Of a DNA stretch of 64,000 nt, positions 56,014-63,596 are shown piece after piece; the stretch's first letter is position 1; each line of letters opens with the position of its first letter. The stretch comes from Rosettibacter firmus (lineage in GTDB: Bacteria > Bacteroidota > Ignavibacteria > Ignavibacteriales > Melioribacteraceae), in NCBI RefSeq assembly GCF_036860695.1, contig NZ_JAYKGJ010000001.1, positions 1,488,001-1,552,000 of the forward strand, given 5' to 3'. Both the position numbers and the translations under genes were made by a program. A model generated the notes under the pieces. That model saw only the letters and a list, made by a program, of their open reading frames with translations, had not been told where the DNA came from and searched no databases.

Positions 56014-56385
56014 TTATCCTGGTAAAATTGGCTTTACTTTCCAGCGCATATACCAAACGAAGGTAATGATTATAAAAAGAACTGCTGTATAGATTGCACT
56101 GCTGGTTTCACTTCTCATTAAGTGATAAACAGTAGCACTCACCGAGACAATCATCAATCCTGCTAAAGCTAAAAGAAGCAGCCAGATATAAATTCGCAAC
56201 AGTCCTGGTAAGATTAAACCAAGGGCAGCAAGTAATTCAGCTATACCGATGAAGTAACGGAATCCGATTCCCAGAGATGCATTCATTATCTCAACATATT
56301 CTGCAGGTGGGAAAATCATAATCCATCCGTGCCATAAAAATTGAGCAGCAAGCAGTAACTGAATTGTCCAGAGAACTTTGTTCAT
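56014..56385 (-). CDS. DoxX-like small membrane protein
   Basis: A 123-residue protein with four hydrophobic helices: LLLAAQFLWHGWIMIF, YFIGIAELLAALGLILPGLL, IYIWLLLLALAGLMIVSV and IYTAVLFIIITFVWYM. This is the plan of the DoxX/DoxD-like family (also annotated DUF4267/SURF4-like), whose bacterial members are mostly of unknown, possibly redox-linked, function. The ATG at 56385 follows TCTAAAGGAAAAATT; a longer frame to 56433 has no such site. It is co-directional with the SRPBCC gene 63 bases upstream. Confidence 0.8.
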   Translation of the reverse strand: MNKVLWTIQLLLAAQFLWHGWIMIFPPAEYVEIMNASLGIGFRYFIGIAELLAALGLILPGLLRIYIWLLLLALAGLMIVSVSATVYHLMRSETSSAIYTAVLFIIITFVWYMRWKVKPILPG

Positions 56386-56448
56386 AATTTTTCCTTTAGA
56401 ATTATTTATTAATAAATTTTCTCCAACCGGCATATAACAAAGAACTTT

Positions 56449-56889
56449 TTAATCCGGAATTACCGGCTCTACCAGTTTTGTTAATTGATCAAGTGAATCC
56501 TGCCATCCGAGATAGCAGAGTTCCTGTGGAATAGCATCCGGTACACCTTCCTGAACGATTGTCACATCCGAGCCGCAGGAAACCTGTTTGATAGTAACCG
56601 TAGTAATCATTTCACCAGGCAAATTCGGATCATCAAATTGATCTGAATAACGAATAAGTTCATCTGGTATCAGTTCAAGGTATTTTCCTCCAAATGAATG
56701 ACTTTTTCCCGACGAGAAATTTGTAAATGACATTTTATAAGTTCCACCAACTTTAGCAACCAGATGATGCACTTTGCAGGTAAATCCATTTGGTGGAAGC
56801 CATTTTGCCTGTGCATCAGCATCAAGAAAAGCTTTGTAAATTTTTTTAGGTGATGCTTTAAAAACTCTATGAAGCGTTATTGTTGACAT
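56449..56889 (-). CDS. SRPBCC (AHSA1/START-like) family protein
   Basis: A 146-residue START-like ligand-binding domain. The opening ITLHRVFKASPKKIYKAFLD and later WLPPNGFTCKVHHLVAKVGG, then GWQDSLDQLTKLVE near the C-terminus, are typical of the activator-of-Hsp90-homology 1 (AHSA1-like) group. Such proteins bind hydrophobic ligands; the ligand here is unknown. The ATG at 56889 follows AAGGATAAATATT. It lies 76 bases after the VOC gene in a run of minus-strand genes often found together in Bacteroidota. Confidence 0.88.
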   Translation of the reverse strand: MSTITLHRVFKASPKKIYKAFLDADAQAKWLPPNGFTCKVHHLVAKVGGTYKMSFTNFSSGKSHSFGGKYLELIPDELIRYSDQFDDPNLPGEMITTVTIKQVSCGSDVTIVQEGVPDAIPQELCYLGWQDSLDQLTKLVEPVIPD

Positions 56890-56965
56890 AATATTTATCC
56901 TTATTAAATTAATTAACAAATGAACTTATGAATCATTTCTATCAAATGATTGTTACATTTAATAA

Positions 56966-57856
56966 TTATTTTCCTTTATATGCTCTTTCTATCTCTGCTA
57001 TATTGATTTTTTTTATCTGGAGCATTGCCTGCATAACTCTTTTTGCTTTGTTTGCATCTTTATCATTCAGCATATCAACTAAAATTTTGGGAGTAATCTG
57101 CCAGGATACACCAAATTTATCTTTCAGCCAGCCGCACATACTTTCTTCTCCGCCATCAGCTGTAAATTTATTCCAGTAGTAATCAACTTCTGTCTGGTCA
57201 TTGCAATCAATAATGAACGAAATTGCTTCATTAAATTGGAAATTATGTTCACCGGGTCCATCCATTGCAGCAAATAAATTTCCATCCAGAATAAAATCAC
57301 TGTACATAACAGCATTTTCATTGTCGGGAAATTTATAGATACTTTCTATCTTCGAATTATTGAAAACAGATGTATAATATTTGATTGCTTCCTCTGCTTT
57401 ACCAAAAGCACTATTAACAAAAAGGAGAGATGGAAAAATTTCCTGTTTTATATCACCCTCTGCTAAAATTATCTGCCAGGATAATCCAAATTTGTCTTCA
57501 ACCCAACCGTATTTTTTACTCCAGTCATATTTATTTAATTCCATTAAAACTTTTCCGCCATCAGAAAATTTTTTCCACAGGCGGTCTATTTCAGATTCAT
57601 CTTTTACAAGAATAAAAAAAGAAATTGAAGGATTGATCTTGAATGCAGGTCCACCGTTAAGTGCCAGAAATTTAATTCCAGCTATTTCAAATTCAATTGT
57701 AAGCACACTTCCTTCCGGCTGACCTGAAGCTTGTGAAGATGCTTCATCATATCTGAAAACTTTACCAATCTTTGAATTCTTAAAAATAGATGTATAAAAT
57801 TTAAAAGCGTCTTCAGCATTGCTGTCGAACCATAAACACGAAGTTATTTTTTGCAT
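56966..57856 (-). CDS. Tandem VOC-family protein (PhnB/3-demethylubiquinone methyltransferase-like)
   Basis: A 296-residue protein made of two vicinal-oxygen-chelate domains of the PhnB type (about 1-135 and 136-285). Each has the family pattern: TSCLWFDSNAEDAFKFYTSIF with ...KYGWVEDKFGLSWQII in the first, and LLFVNSAFGKAEEAIKYYTSVF with ...CGWLKDKFGVSWQITP in the second. Many such proteins occur as stand-alone genes of unknown function, sometimes linked to drug resistance. It sits 131 bases downstream of a broken single-domain VOC gene. Confidence 0.88.
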   Translation of the reverse strand: MQKITSCLWFDSNAEDAFKFYTSIFKNSKIGKVFRYDEASSQASGQPEGSVLTIEFEIAGIKFLALNGGPAFKINPSISFFILVKDESEIDRLWKKFSDGGKVLMELNKYDWSKKYGWVEDKFGLSWQIILAEGDIKQEIFPSLLFVNSAFGKAEEAIKYYTSVFNNSKIESIYKFPDNENAVMYSDFILDGNLFAAMDGPGEHNFQFNEAISFIIDCNDQTEVDYYWNKFTADGGEESMCGWLKDKFGVSWQITPKILVDMLNDKDANKAKRVMQAMLQIKKINIAEIERAYKGK

Positions 57857-57987
57857 GATGATATTCCTTTCAGATAATTAAACACTTATGATTTTTGAAA
57901 TATAATAATGAAACAGAACAATTCCATTCTTAACTGATTTTGCATCAATAAGTTTAAGACTCTTTTTTCAATTCCCTCAAAAAATGA

Positions 57988-58419
57988 TTATTGTTTTGGA
58001 TAAGTGTAATTTATCATCCACTGTACACCGAACTTATCAGTGATCATTCCGAAATAATCTCCCCAGAATTCATCTTTCATCGGCACAGTAATTTTTCCAT
58101 CTCCCAAAAGACTGTTGAATATTTTATTAGCTTATTTTTTGCTTTCAATATTTATTGTAACATAAAAATTGTTGCCAGAGTTTATATTAAATCCCATCGA
58201 TTCAAGTGCATTGGTTGCCATGAGCATATTTCCTTTACCCATTGGTAATGCTACGTGCATAACTTTGTTTTTATCTTTTTCATTTAGATCTTCAGAGCCG
58301 GATGCATCTTTGAATCTAATTACTCCACCTATAAAATCTCCGCCAAAAACTTTTTTATAAAAGTTAAATGCTTCTTCTGTGTTACCCGGAAAATTCAAGT
58401 ACGGATTAATTGATTTCAT
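57988..58419 (-). pseudogene. VOC-family (PhnB-like) gene interrupted by one in-frame stop
   Basis: The reading frame is otherwise intact from the ATG at 58419 to a TAA at 57988-57990. It opens MKSINPYLNFPGNTEEAFNF and continues FYKKVFGGDFIGGVIRF. A TAA at 58132-58134 stops translation after residue 95 (NIESKK). The same frame then continues ANKIFNSLLGDGKITVPM and ends DKFGVQWMINYTYPKQ, the normal end of a PhnB-like domain of about 142 residues. A single substitution explains the break, so the inactivation looks recent; sequencing error is the alternative. Confidence 0.8.
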
Positions 58420-58979
58420 TTTTTACCCTTTATTATTTGAATTGCTTTTTAGTGTTATTCTATTGTTGAGAGTAATAGCTTAAACATTATATTTGAATGC
58501 TATTAAATGAGGATAGTTTATAAACAATCATGCCTGCAATATATTTTTTTAGGATTTGTTTAGTAATTCACAAGTAAGTATGAGAATATCTTTGTTAGAA
58601 CAACTTTCCTATTTTTCATTTATGCTTTTAATATGTGTGTCTTTGAGTTTAAATTATCTTTTAATAACAGTTAAATACTTCTTTTAAAATCAAAAGACTC
58701 CTTAGGCATGGATAATTTTTTTAATTTCTATTGCATCCTTTATTTGCATTTGCCATGTTATTAAATTCTTGTATAATACCTGTTGTCTCTGTCTTTCTTA
58801 TTACTAATTATGTTATGAAAAACTTTATACAATAATTCTAAAATAAGTTTTTTATGAAGCAGGAACTGCTTAAATGCTGGTTGTTAACTTAATGAAGGAA
58901 AAGTGGTGTGACCGATGGTTCCTTTAGAGTTGTTTGACAAAATAATGTAGAATGTTACAACGGTTTTAAATGGGAATTA
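58420..58979. other. Intergenic region without recognised genes
   Basis: 560 AT-rich bases between the broken VOC gene and the end of the helicase gene. I find no frame with coding character longer than about 20 codons, no tRNA and no CRISPR repeats. It separates the decaying accessory genes from the RAMP-helicase operon and may contain an integration boundary, but no direct repeat is evident. Confidence 0.5.
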
Positions 58980-61526
58980 CTAATCTTCTTTCATTGTTGA
59001 AATTAATTCCTCAATACTTTTAAATCTATATTTCTCGAAATTTTTTTGGTCTATTCGTTTAAAAGCCCATTTATTCTTGGTTAATTTCATTGCATCTTCA
59101 CACCACAATTTTGTCCGTTTGTCTTTGTACTCAACGTCTACATCTTCCCTGCCTTTTGTTTCGAGGATCCAATGATTACCATTGTTTAATACTACTACGA
59201 AGTCAGGATAGTAGTGTCTGAGATTTCCTTCTGAATCCCTGTATTCGACAAAGAATCCTATCTTTGGAACGATTTTGGAAAAGGACACAACATCTTCGGC
59301 TTTATCTAAAAATCTGGCAAAATCTACTTCAAAATCATTTTCGCAGGGAACATAGTTGAAGATGCATCGATTTGCAGGGTAAACCATTTTTGACCAAATA
59401 AAAGGTCTTATATCTGAAAGTTTAATAACATCACCTTTTTCTGGTTCTCTTTCTATGAAAGTAAGGTCTTTGAATGTTTCTACAAATAATTTTATTAAAC
59501 TCTCCTGAACCTCTGGAGAACTCAGCTTATAAAGGACTCTTGGATCATCAATATCAACATTCTCATTGAATAATTTTTCTACAACATATTTCTTCACAAG
59601 AGGATAGAAAATAGCGAAGGCTCCCCCGATTTTCAATTGTTTAAGGATCTGGTCAGTATAATAGGCAATAACACTTTTTGGATCCTGAGGAACGGGTAAA
59701 TCCCATTTTCTTTTAATAACTTCCATTCCTTTGAGCACATCAACTGCCACATATTCCATTTCTAATATTTTGTTTTCTAACGGTAGTGAAAGAGATGGAA
59801 GTTTATAAACTTCAACTTCTTCTAAGTGAAATTCCCTTATAAAAATTCTTGGAGAGAGAATGGGAATCTCAATATTCTTGTCCAGCTTGTTTTCATCAAC
59901 AAATATCGTTGTTAAATTGAGTGATTTTTCAGTATCAAATTCAGTAAACTTGATGCCCTCTTGCGCTTCTAATTCTTCAAGAATATCAATCAAGCCAGGT
60001 GGTCCAATAACTTCAAGTGTATTTATTGATTTATCAACATTTGCATCTTCTTCAGGAAACATTTTTCTTAAACCTCTACCAATAACTTGTTCTGGAAGCA
60101 CTTTTCTTTTTGATGTATAAGAACGTAATCCCACAATTACATTAACGTTTCTGACATCCCAGCCCTCGTTTAGCATCAGAGTACTAACTATTGCTTCGTA
60201 AGGATTTTTCTCTGGAGCGGGGTCGTCAATGGTTTTTGCAAATTCTCTTGCTTTAGGTAAATCTGCTTTTTTAATTTCACCTGTGCTGTCTGTATGGATT
60301 AATAATACTTTATTCTTGAGGTCGGGCACGGAATTAACATAATTAAATATCTCGTCTGCCTCTTCATTTTCTGGACATTGAAGAAATAATACGGGTTTTT
60401 TATTCAAGGGTTTAAGTTTTTCTTTATATTCACGCCATCTTCTTATTCCCGCATCAATCCAGGCTCTGTATCTTTCGACTGTCTTCTTAGATGCAATTTC
60501 CTCAGCACCCTTTACAAATCCTTTTAGTGGTAATTTCACGATGTTCATTTCGATGGCTTCTTTTAATGAAAAGTCAACAATGATCCATGGAAATAAAGCA
60601 CCGGTTTCGGTTTTTGGTGTGGCGGTAAAGTCAAGTTCCATGTTGATACCTTTTCCATGCCGGGATGTCAAATTTTTATTAAGTTCTAAAAGAATTTTTT
60701 TCCAAGCTTTTTCAAAACTGTAAATGTGGTGAGCTTCATCCTTCAAGATCATTATATTAGAGCAGGAAGTAAGAACTTCTTTTATTCTGTTTTCTTGATA
60801 GATATTGGAAACATTATAAACAGCAGGTAATTCCATTACTTTATCTACATACTCCTCAACTTCTTTTTTCCTGCTTTGCTTTTCTTCTAACTGCTGAATA
60901 TTGGTCAAAAACAACACAGCTTCTGGAATTATGTGAATCGGGTCTTCTTTAAGAATCACTTTCAGATCAAATTCTTCCTGCCACTCTGGAGGAATAAGCG
61001 TCAATACACGGAATATTTTGCCATCCTTGAAATCCCTTGTTAGTCTGTCATAAATTACGTTTTTTTCTCCTGCAATAAGCAGAAATTTTGAAGTGTAATC
61101 ATTCTTGTTCTCTTTCTTATGATTAAAATACTGCCATACAATACTCAACGCCATAACATAGGTTTTGCCTGAACCTGTCGCCATTTTAAAAGCATAAAGT
61201 GGATACTGATCATAAGAAGGATCGTAGCCTTGAATTGGTCCAGCACCAAAATCCCTTGCCATGTCTATGAAATTTCGTTTTTTCATTACTTCATAGACAT
61301 AAATTAGGGTTTCAATTCCTTCTCTCTGACAGAACCAGAACTGGAATGGCTCCCCATTTACAATATGATCTTCATTGAACCAATATTGAAGTAACCGCTT
61401 TGTCGTGTCAGTCGTGTTAGGATAACCTTGTTCTCGCCAGGTATAAACTGCTTTGCGAAGTTCATTAACCAGATATGCTTTGCTTGGTTGTCTTTGCTCA
61501 GGATGTAAAAGTTCAATCGGTCTCAC
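58980..61526 (-). CDS. SF2 DEAH helicase with C-terminal PD-(D/E)XK nuclease (type III restriction Res-like)
   Basis: An 848-residue protein of the type III restriction-enzyme Res family. Walker A is ATGSGKT (116-122), motif II is DEAH (263-266), motif III is TAT (301-303) and motif VI is QVIGRGLR (480-487). The last 120 residues carry a nuclease core: Glu733, YPDF (Asp775) and LETKG (Glu789, Lys791). It should translocate on and cut double-stranded DNA. No methyltransferase (Mod) gene is present; instead the start lies 10 bases after a Csm3-like RAMP gene. GTG at 61526 is the likely start, preceded by TAGGTGAT. It may act as a Cas3-like effector for the RAMP complex. An independent restriction enzyme that happens to be adjacent is the alternative. 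Confidence 0.88.
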   Translation of the reverse strand: MRPIELLHPEQRQPSKAYLVNELRKAVYTWREQGYPNTTDTTKRLLQYWFNEDHIVNGEPFQFWFCQREGIETLIYVYEVMKKRNFIDMARDFGAGPIQGYDPSYDQYPLYAFKMATGSGKTYVMALSIVWQYFNHKKENKNDYTSKFLLIAGEKNVIYDRLTRDFKDGKIFRVLTLIPPEWQEEFDLKVILKEDPIHIIPEAVLFLTNIQQLEEKQSRKKEVEEYVDKVMELPAVYNVSNIYQENRIKEVLTSCSNIMILKDEAHHIYSFEKAWKKILLELNKNLTSRHGKGINMELDFTATPKTETGALFPWIIVDFSLKEAIEMNIVKLPLKGFVKGAEEIASKKTVERYRAWIDAGIRRWREYKEKLKPLNKKPVLFLQCPENEEADEIFNYVNSVPDLKNKVLLIHTDSTGEIKKADLPKAREFAKTIDDPAPEKNPYEAIVSTLMLNEGWDVRNVNVIVGLRSYTSKRKVLPEQVIGRGLRKMFPEEDANVDKSINTLEVIGPPGLIDILEELEAQEGIKFTEFDTEKSLNLTTIFVDENKLDKNIEIPILSPRIFIREFHLEEVEVYKLPSLSLPLENKILEMEYVAVDVLKGMEVIKRKWDLPVPQDPKSVIAYYTDQILKQLKIGGAFAIFYPLVKKYVVEKLFNENVDIDDPRVLYKLSSPEVQESLIKLFVETFKDLTFIEREPEKGDVIKLSDIRPFIWSKMVYPANRCIFNYVPCENDFEVDFARFLDKAEDVVSFSKIVPKIGFFVEYRDSEGNLRHYYPDFVVVLNNGNHWILETKGREDVDVEYKDKRTKLWCEDAMKLTKNKWAFKRIDQKNFEKYRFKSIEELISTMKED

Positions 61527-61536
61527 TTTTAATCAC

Positions 61537-62397
61537 CTACCCTTTTTGAGTGTCTAATTCTATCAATATTTTCCCTGCACCTTTACTCTTTTGGCCACCG
61601 AGAATAGTTACATTGTTTAAAGCAGGAATCAAAATCTCATTGATTAACAAGAGTTGAGATTCTTCTAAAGGTTTTGAGGCGATTCCATCCAACCAGAGGT
61701 CGACTTTTGTTTCTCCAATCTCTCTTGCCTTACCAAACTGAAGGGTATTTTGTTGCAAAATTATCTCCATAGCGCCCTTAAATATGGTTCCAGGCTTAAC
61801 CTGCTCAGCAGTAACAATTGCTCCAGTTGCTGCTGTGCCGCTCTCTCGGTCTATCCTGATACTTGTTTGGTCTATTCTGAACTCCCCTTCTTCAGGCCAG
61901 AAATTAGGTATCCGAAGGAAACCCATTAAACCTGTGGCACCAAAGAAATAGCAAACAGGGCAAACTCCAATTGGCGTGTCATTTTCTTTTTCTTTTGGTA
62001 TCTCAATTCTATCCTCATCAACCTTTATCTCACAATGGCTGCGATATCCAGATTTGAAGAGCTTCTTTTCCGCATGTGAGGGGCGTGGTGCAGGTATGCA
62101 AGGCTTGAGTAAATTGTCGTCAGATATTTTGAATTTTTCTTTGAGAGAGTTCTTTTGTTTGAGCAGTAACTGCTCTACTTGATATCTAAAAGCTCCTTTA
62201 AAGCTAGATGCAGGTATCGCTGGCTTTCCGTCCACAGAAAAGACTGGAGCCTTCTTTTCCGTAAGTGGCGAAGGACTGCCTCCAATATGGAGGAAGGAAC
62301 CTTCCTGAACGGTTATCTTCAGTGGTATCTGAAGCACTGACAGAACTCCTTGCGTACTCTTTTTCGGCAGACTTTCCATTTTTTCTATGTTATTCAT
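61537..62397 (-). CDS. Csm3/Cas7-like RAMP protein of a type III CRISPR-like complex
   Basis: A 286-residue RAMP-superfamily protein. Landmarks: LHIGGSP (36-42), IPASSFKGAFRYQVEQLL (61-78), CPVCYFFG (146-153), IRIDRESGTAATGAI (180-194) with AEQVKPGTIF, and the glycine-rich LGGQKSKGAGK (266-276). These match Csm3/Cmr4/Csx7-type Cas7 backbones that coat guide RNA. Csm3 cuts target RNA with an Asp just before a PV pair (DNPV-like); here the segment reads EKKAPVF (47-53), with Lys instead of Asp, so RNA cleavage is probably lost. Cys100, 122, 146 and 149 could bind zinc. A very strong GGAGGTGAT ribosome site (62403-62411) precedes the ATG. It overlaps the upstream gene by eight bases. Confidence 0.85.
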   Translation of the reverse strand: MNNIEKMESLPKKSTQGVLSVLQIPLKITVQEGSFLHIGGSPSPLTEKKAPVFSVDGKPAIPASSFKGAFRYQVEQLLLKQKNSLKEKFKISDDNLLKPCIPAPRPSHAEKKLFKSGYRSHCEIKVDEDRIEIPKEKENDTPIGVCPVCYFFGATGLMGFLRIPNFWPEEGEFRIDQTSIRIDRESGTAATGAIVTAEQVKPGTIFKGAMEIILQQNTLQFGKAREIGETKVDLWLDGIASKPLEESQLLLINEILIPALNNVTILGGQKSKGAGKILIELDTQKG

Positions 62398-62959
62398 CTT
62401 TTATCACCTCCATAAATTCTGTTAGTGAATTTAGTTTTCTGATAAAGAATGCAATCTCAAGTATATCAAGATTCATTGCATATAACTCCTTTAGATATTC
62501 TAGTGTTTTTCCAAGTGCCTTCTTCTCAAATTTTTTTGCTTTTTCTATTTTGTATAGGAAGAACTGTTCCACAATGGGGAAGCTGTGATTTTCTATGACC
62601 TTTCCATAGTCTTCCATGTTGGGGAGATTGCATCTTACAATACCGAATTTATCTAAAGTTAAAAACATCTGCTTAAGAAAGTGTGGTTTATTGTTAATAG
62701 CGCTCTTTAATGCGTTGGTTAATTCTATTGAATACTGGAGATTTTTCTTTTGTGTGTCATCCTTTTTCGAGTCGTAATAACTTCTTAGCTCCGCTACCTT
62801 CTGCTCAATCCTCTGAGTTACCTTATCTAATTTATTCTCTGCATATTCTTTCCCAAGATTCTTCCACTCTCGCTCATCAAAAATGGTATAACTGATGTAG
62901 AACACATCAGAATCATTCATCACCCGTCTCATCACATCATCCAGAGTCTTAGTGGTCAT
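62390..62959 (-). CDS. Helical protein of the RAMP operon, possible small subunit (Cas11-like)
   Basis: I do not recognise this 189-residue protein by sequence. It is highly charged and predicted all-helical, with long amphipathic stretches (ENKLDKVTQRIEQKVAEL, LYKIEKAKKFEKKALGKT). Its place between a Cas5-like and a Cas7-like gene is where type III systems encode the small, all-helical Cas11 subunit (Csm2/Cmr5), and its helical nature agrees, though it is longer than the usual 110-150 residues. The ATG at 62959 follows AAGGAGG (62969-62975) and overlaps the upstream gene by 11 bases. The function is inferred from context alone. Confidence 0.6.
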   Translation of the reverse strand: MTTKTLDDVMRRVMNDSDVFYISYTIFDEREWKNLGKEYAENKLDKVTQRIEQKVAELRSYYDSKKDDTQKKNLQYSIELTNALKSAINNKPHFLKQMFLTLDKFGIVRCNLPNMEDYGKVIENHSFPIVEQFFLYKIEKAKKFEKKALGKTLEYLKELYAMNLDILEIAFFIRKLNSLTEFMEVIKDE

Positions 62960-63596
62960 ATCTATATTCCTCCTTGATAAGAATCTCAGGGCCTTCAATA
63001 ATGCTTCCTTCAAATAATGCTTTTTTATACACACCACTCACTTCTGATATTGGATAAAAGAGATATCCCTGACGTCTTTTAATGATCTTGGTTATTCCAA
63101 AATCCCTAAATTCTTCCTCAAGCAAACGCCCTTTCAAATACCCAACTTTATTCTTTGATTTAACTTCACCTATGTATCTCAATTTACATCTGCCAAACCC
63201 TCTGCTCTTTAAGGCGCCAAGAGAAATTTCAGTTGGTAAACTTCTAATAAGTTGTTCTGTGGCATCATTTTTCACTATAAAGATATCCGCTTCCACAGCT
63301 TCTTTGCTACTTGCGGATCTGAGATATTCTAATGAGATTGGCAGTTTTGCAGTTCCTAAAAATGCATCAAAAGGCGCATAGGTAAAAATATCTCTCTCGT
63401 ATGTTTCTTTCCTGAAAAAACCTATCCCTAAAGCATCTGTTAAACCAAAATAACTCCTAAAAGAGCCTTTCAAAGTCGAAGTAGGGATGGTTTCTATGCA
63501 AGGTCGAAACGTACCCCCTTTAATACGCTCCCCAATTGCAATGGCCGGAGTGGTCAATTCTAAATGAATGAATGTGATTTCATTTAGGTCGTTCAT
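62949..63596 (-). CDS. RAMP protein, Cas5/Csm4-like
   Basis: A 215-residue RAMP-superfamily protein. The N-terminal strand-helix motif IPTSTLKGSFRSYFG (37-51) and the glycine-rich loop LGALKSRGFGRCKL (126-139) are RAMP hallmarks. Only one such module is visible, with a C-terminal extension of about 75 residues, which fits the Cas5 group (Csm4, Csx10-like) that caps the 5' end of guide RNA. A Cas6-like or additional Cas7 role is the alternative. No obvious catalytic His is in place for guide processing. Strong AAGGAGG (63603-63609) precedes its ATG. It overlaps the upstream gene by 17 bases. Confidence 0.75.
   Translation of the reverse strand: MNDLNEITFIHLELTTPAIAIGERIKGGTFRPCIETIPTSTLKGSFRSYFGLTDALGIGFFRKETYERDIFTYAPFDAFLGTAKLPISLEYLRSASSKEAVEADIFIVKNDATEQLIRSLPTEISLGALKSRGFGRCKLRYIGEVKSKNKVGYLKGRLLEEEFRDFGITKIIKRRQGYLFYPISEVSGVYKKALFEGSIIEGPEILIKEEYRYDH

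Noticed and set aside
58420-58979. AraC-like or other gene remnant in the gap after the broken VOC gene
   Set aside because: No stretch in any frame gave recognisable protein sequence, unlike the DHFR-like remnant.
53642-58979. Insertion sequence or transposon causing the pseudogenes
   Set aside because: No transposase fragment, terminal inverted repeats or target-site duplications are visible.
58980-61526. Ordinary type III restriction-modification system
   Set aside because: No Mod methyltransferase gene is adjacent; the upstream neighbours are RAMP proteins in the same transcription unit. Not fully excluded.
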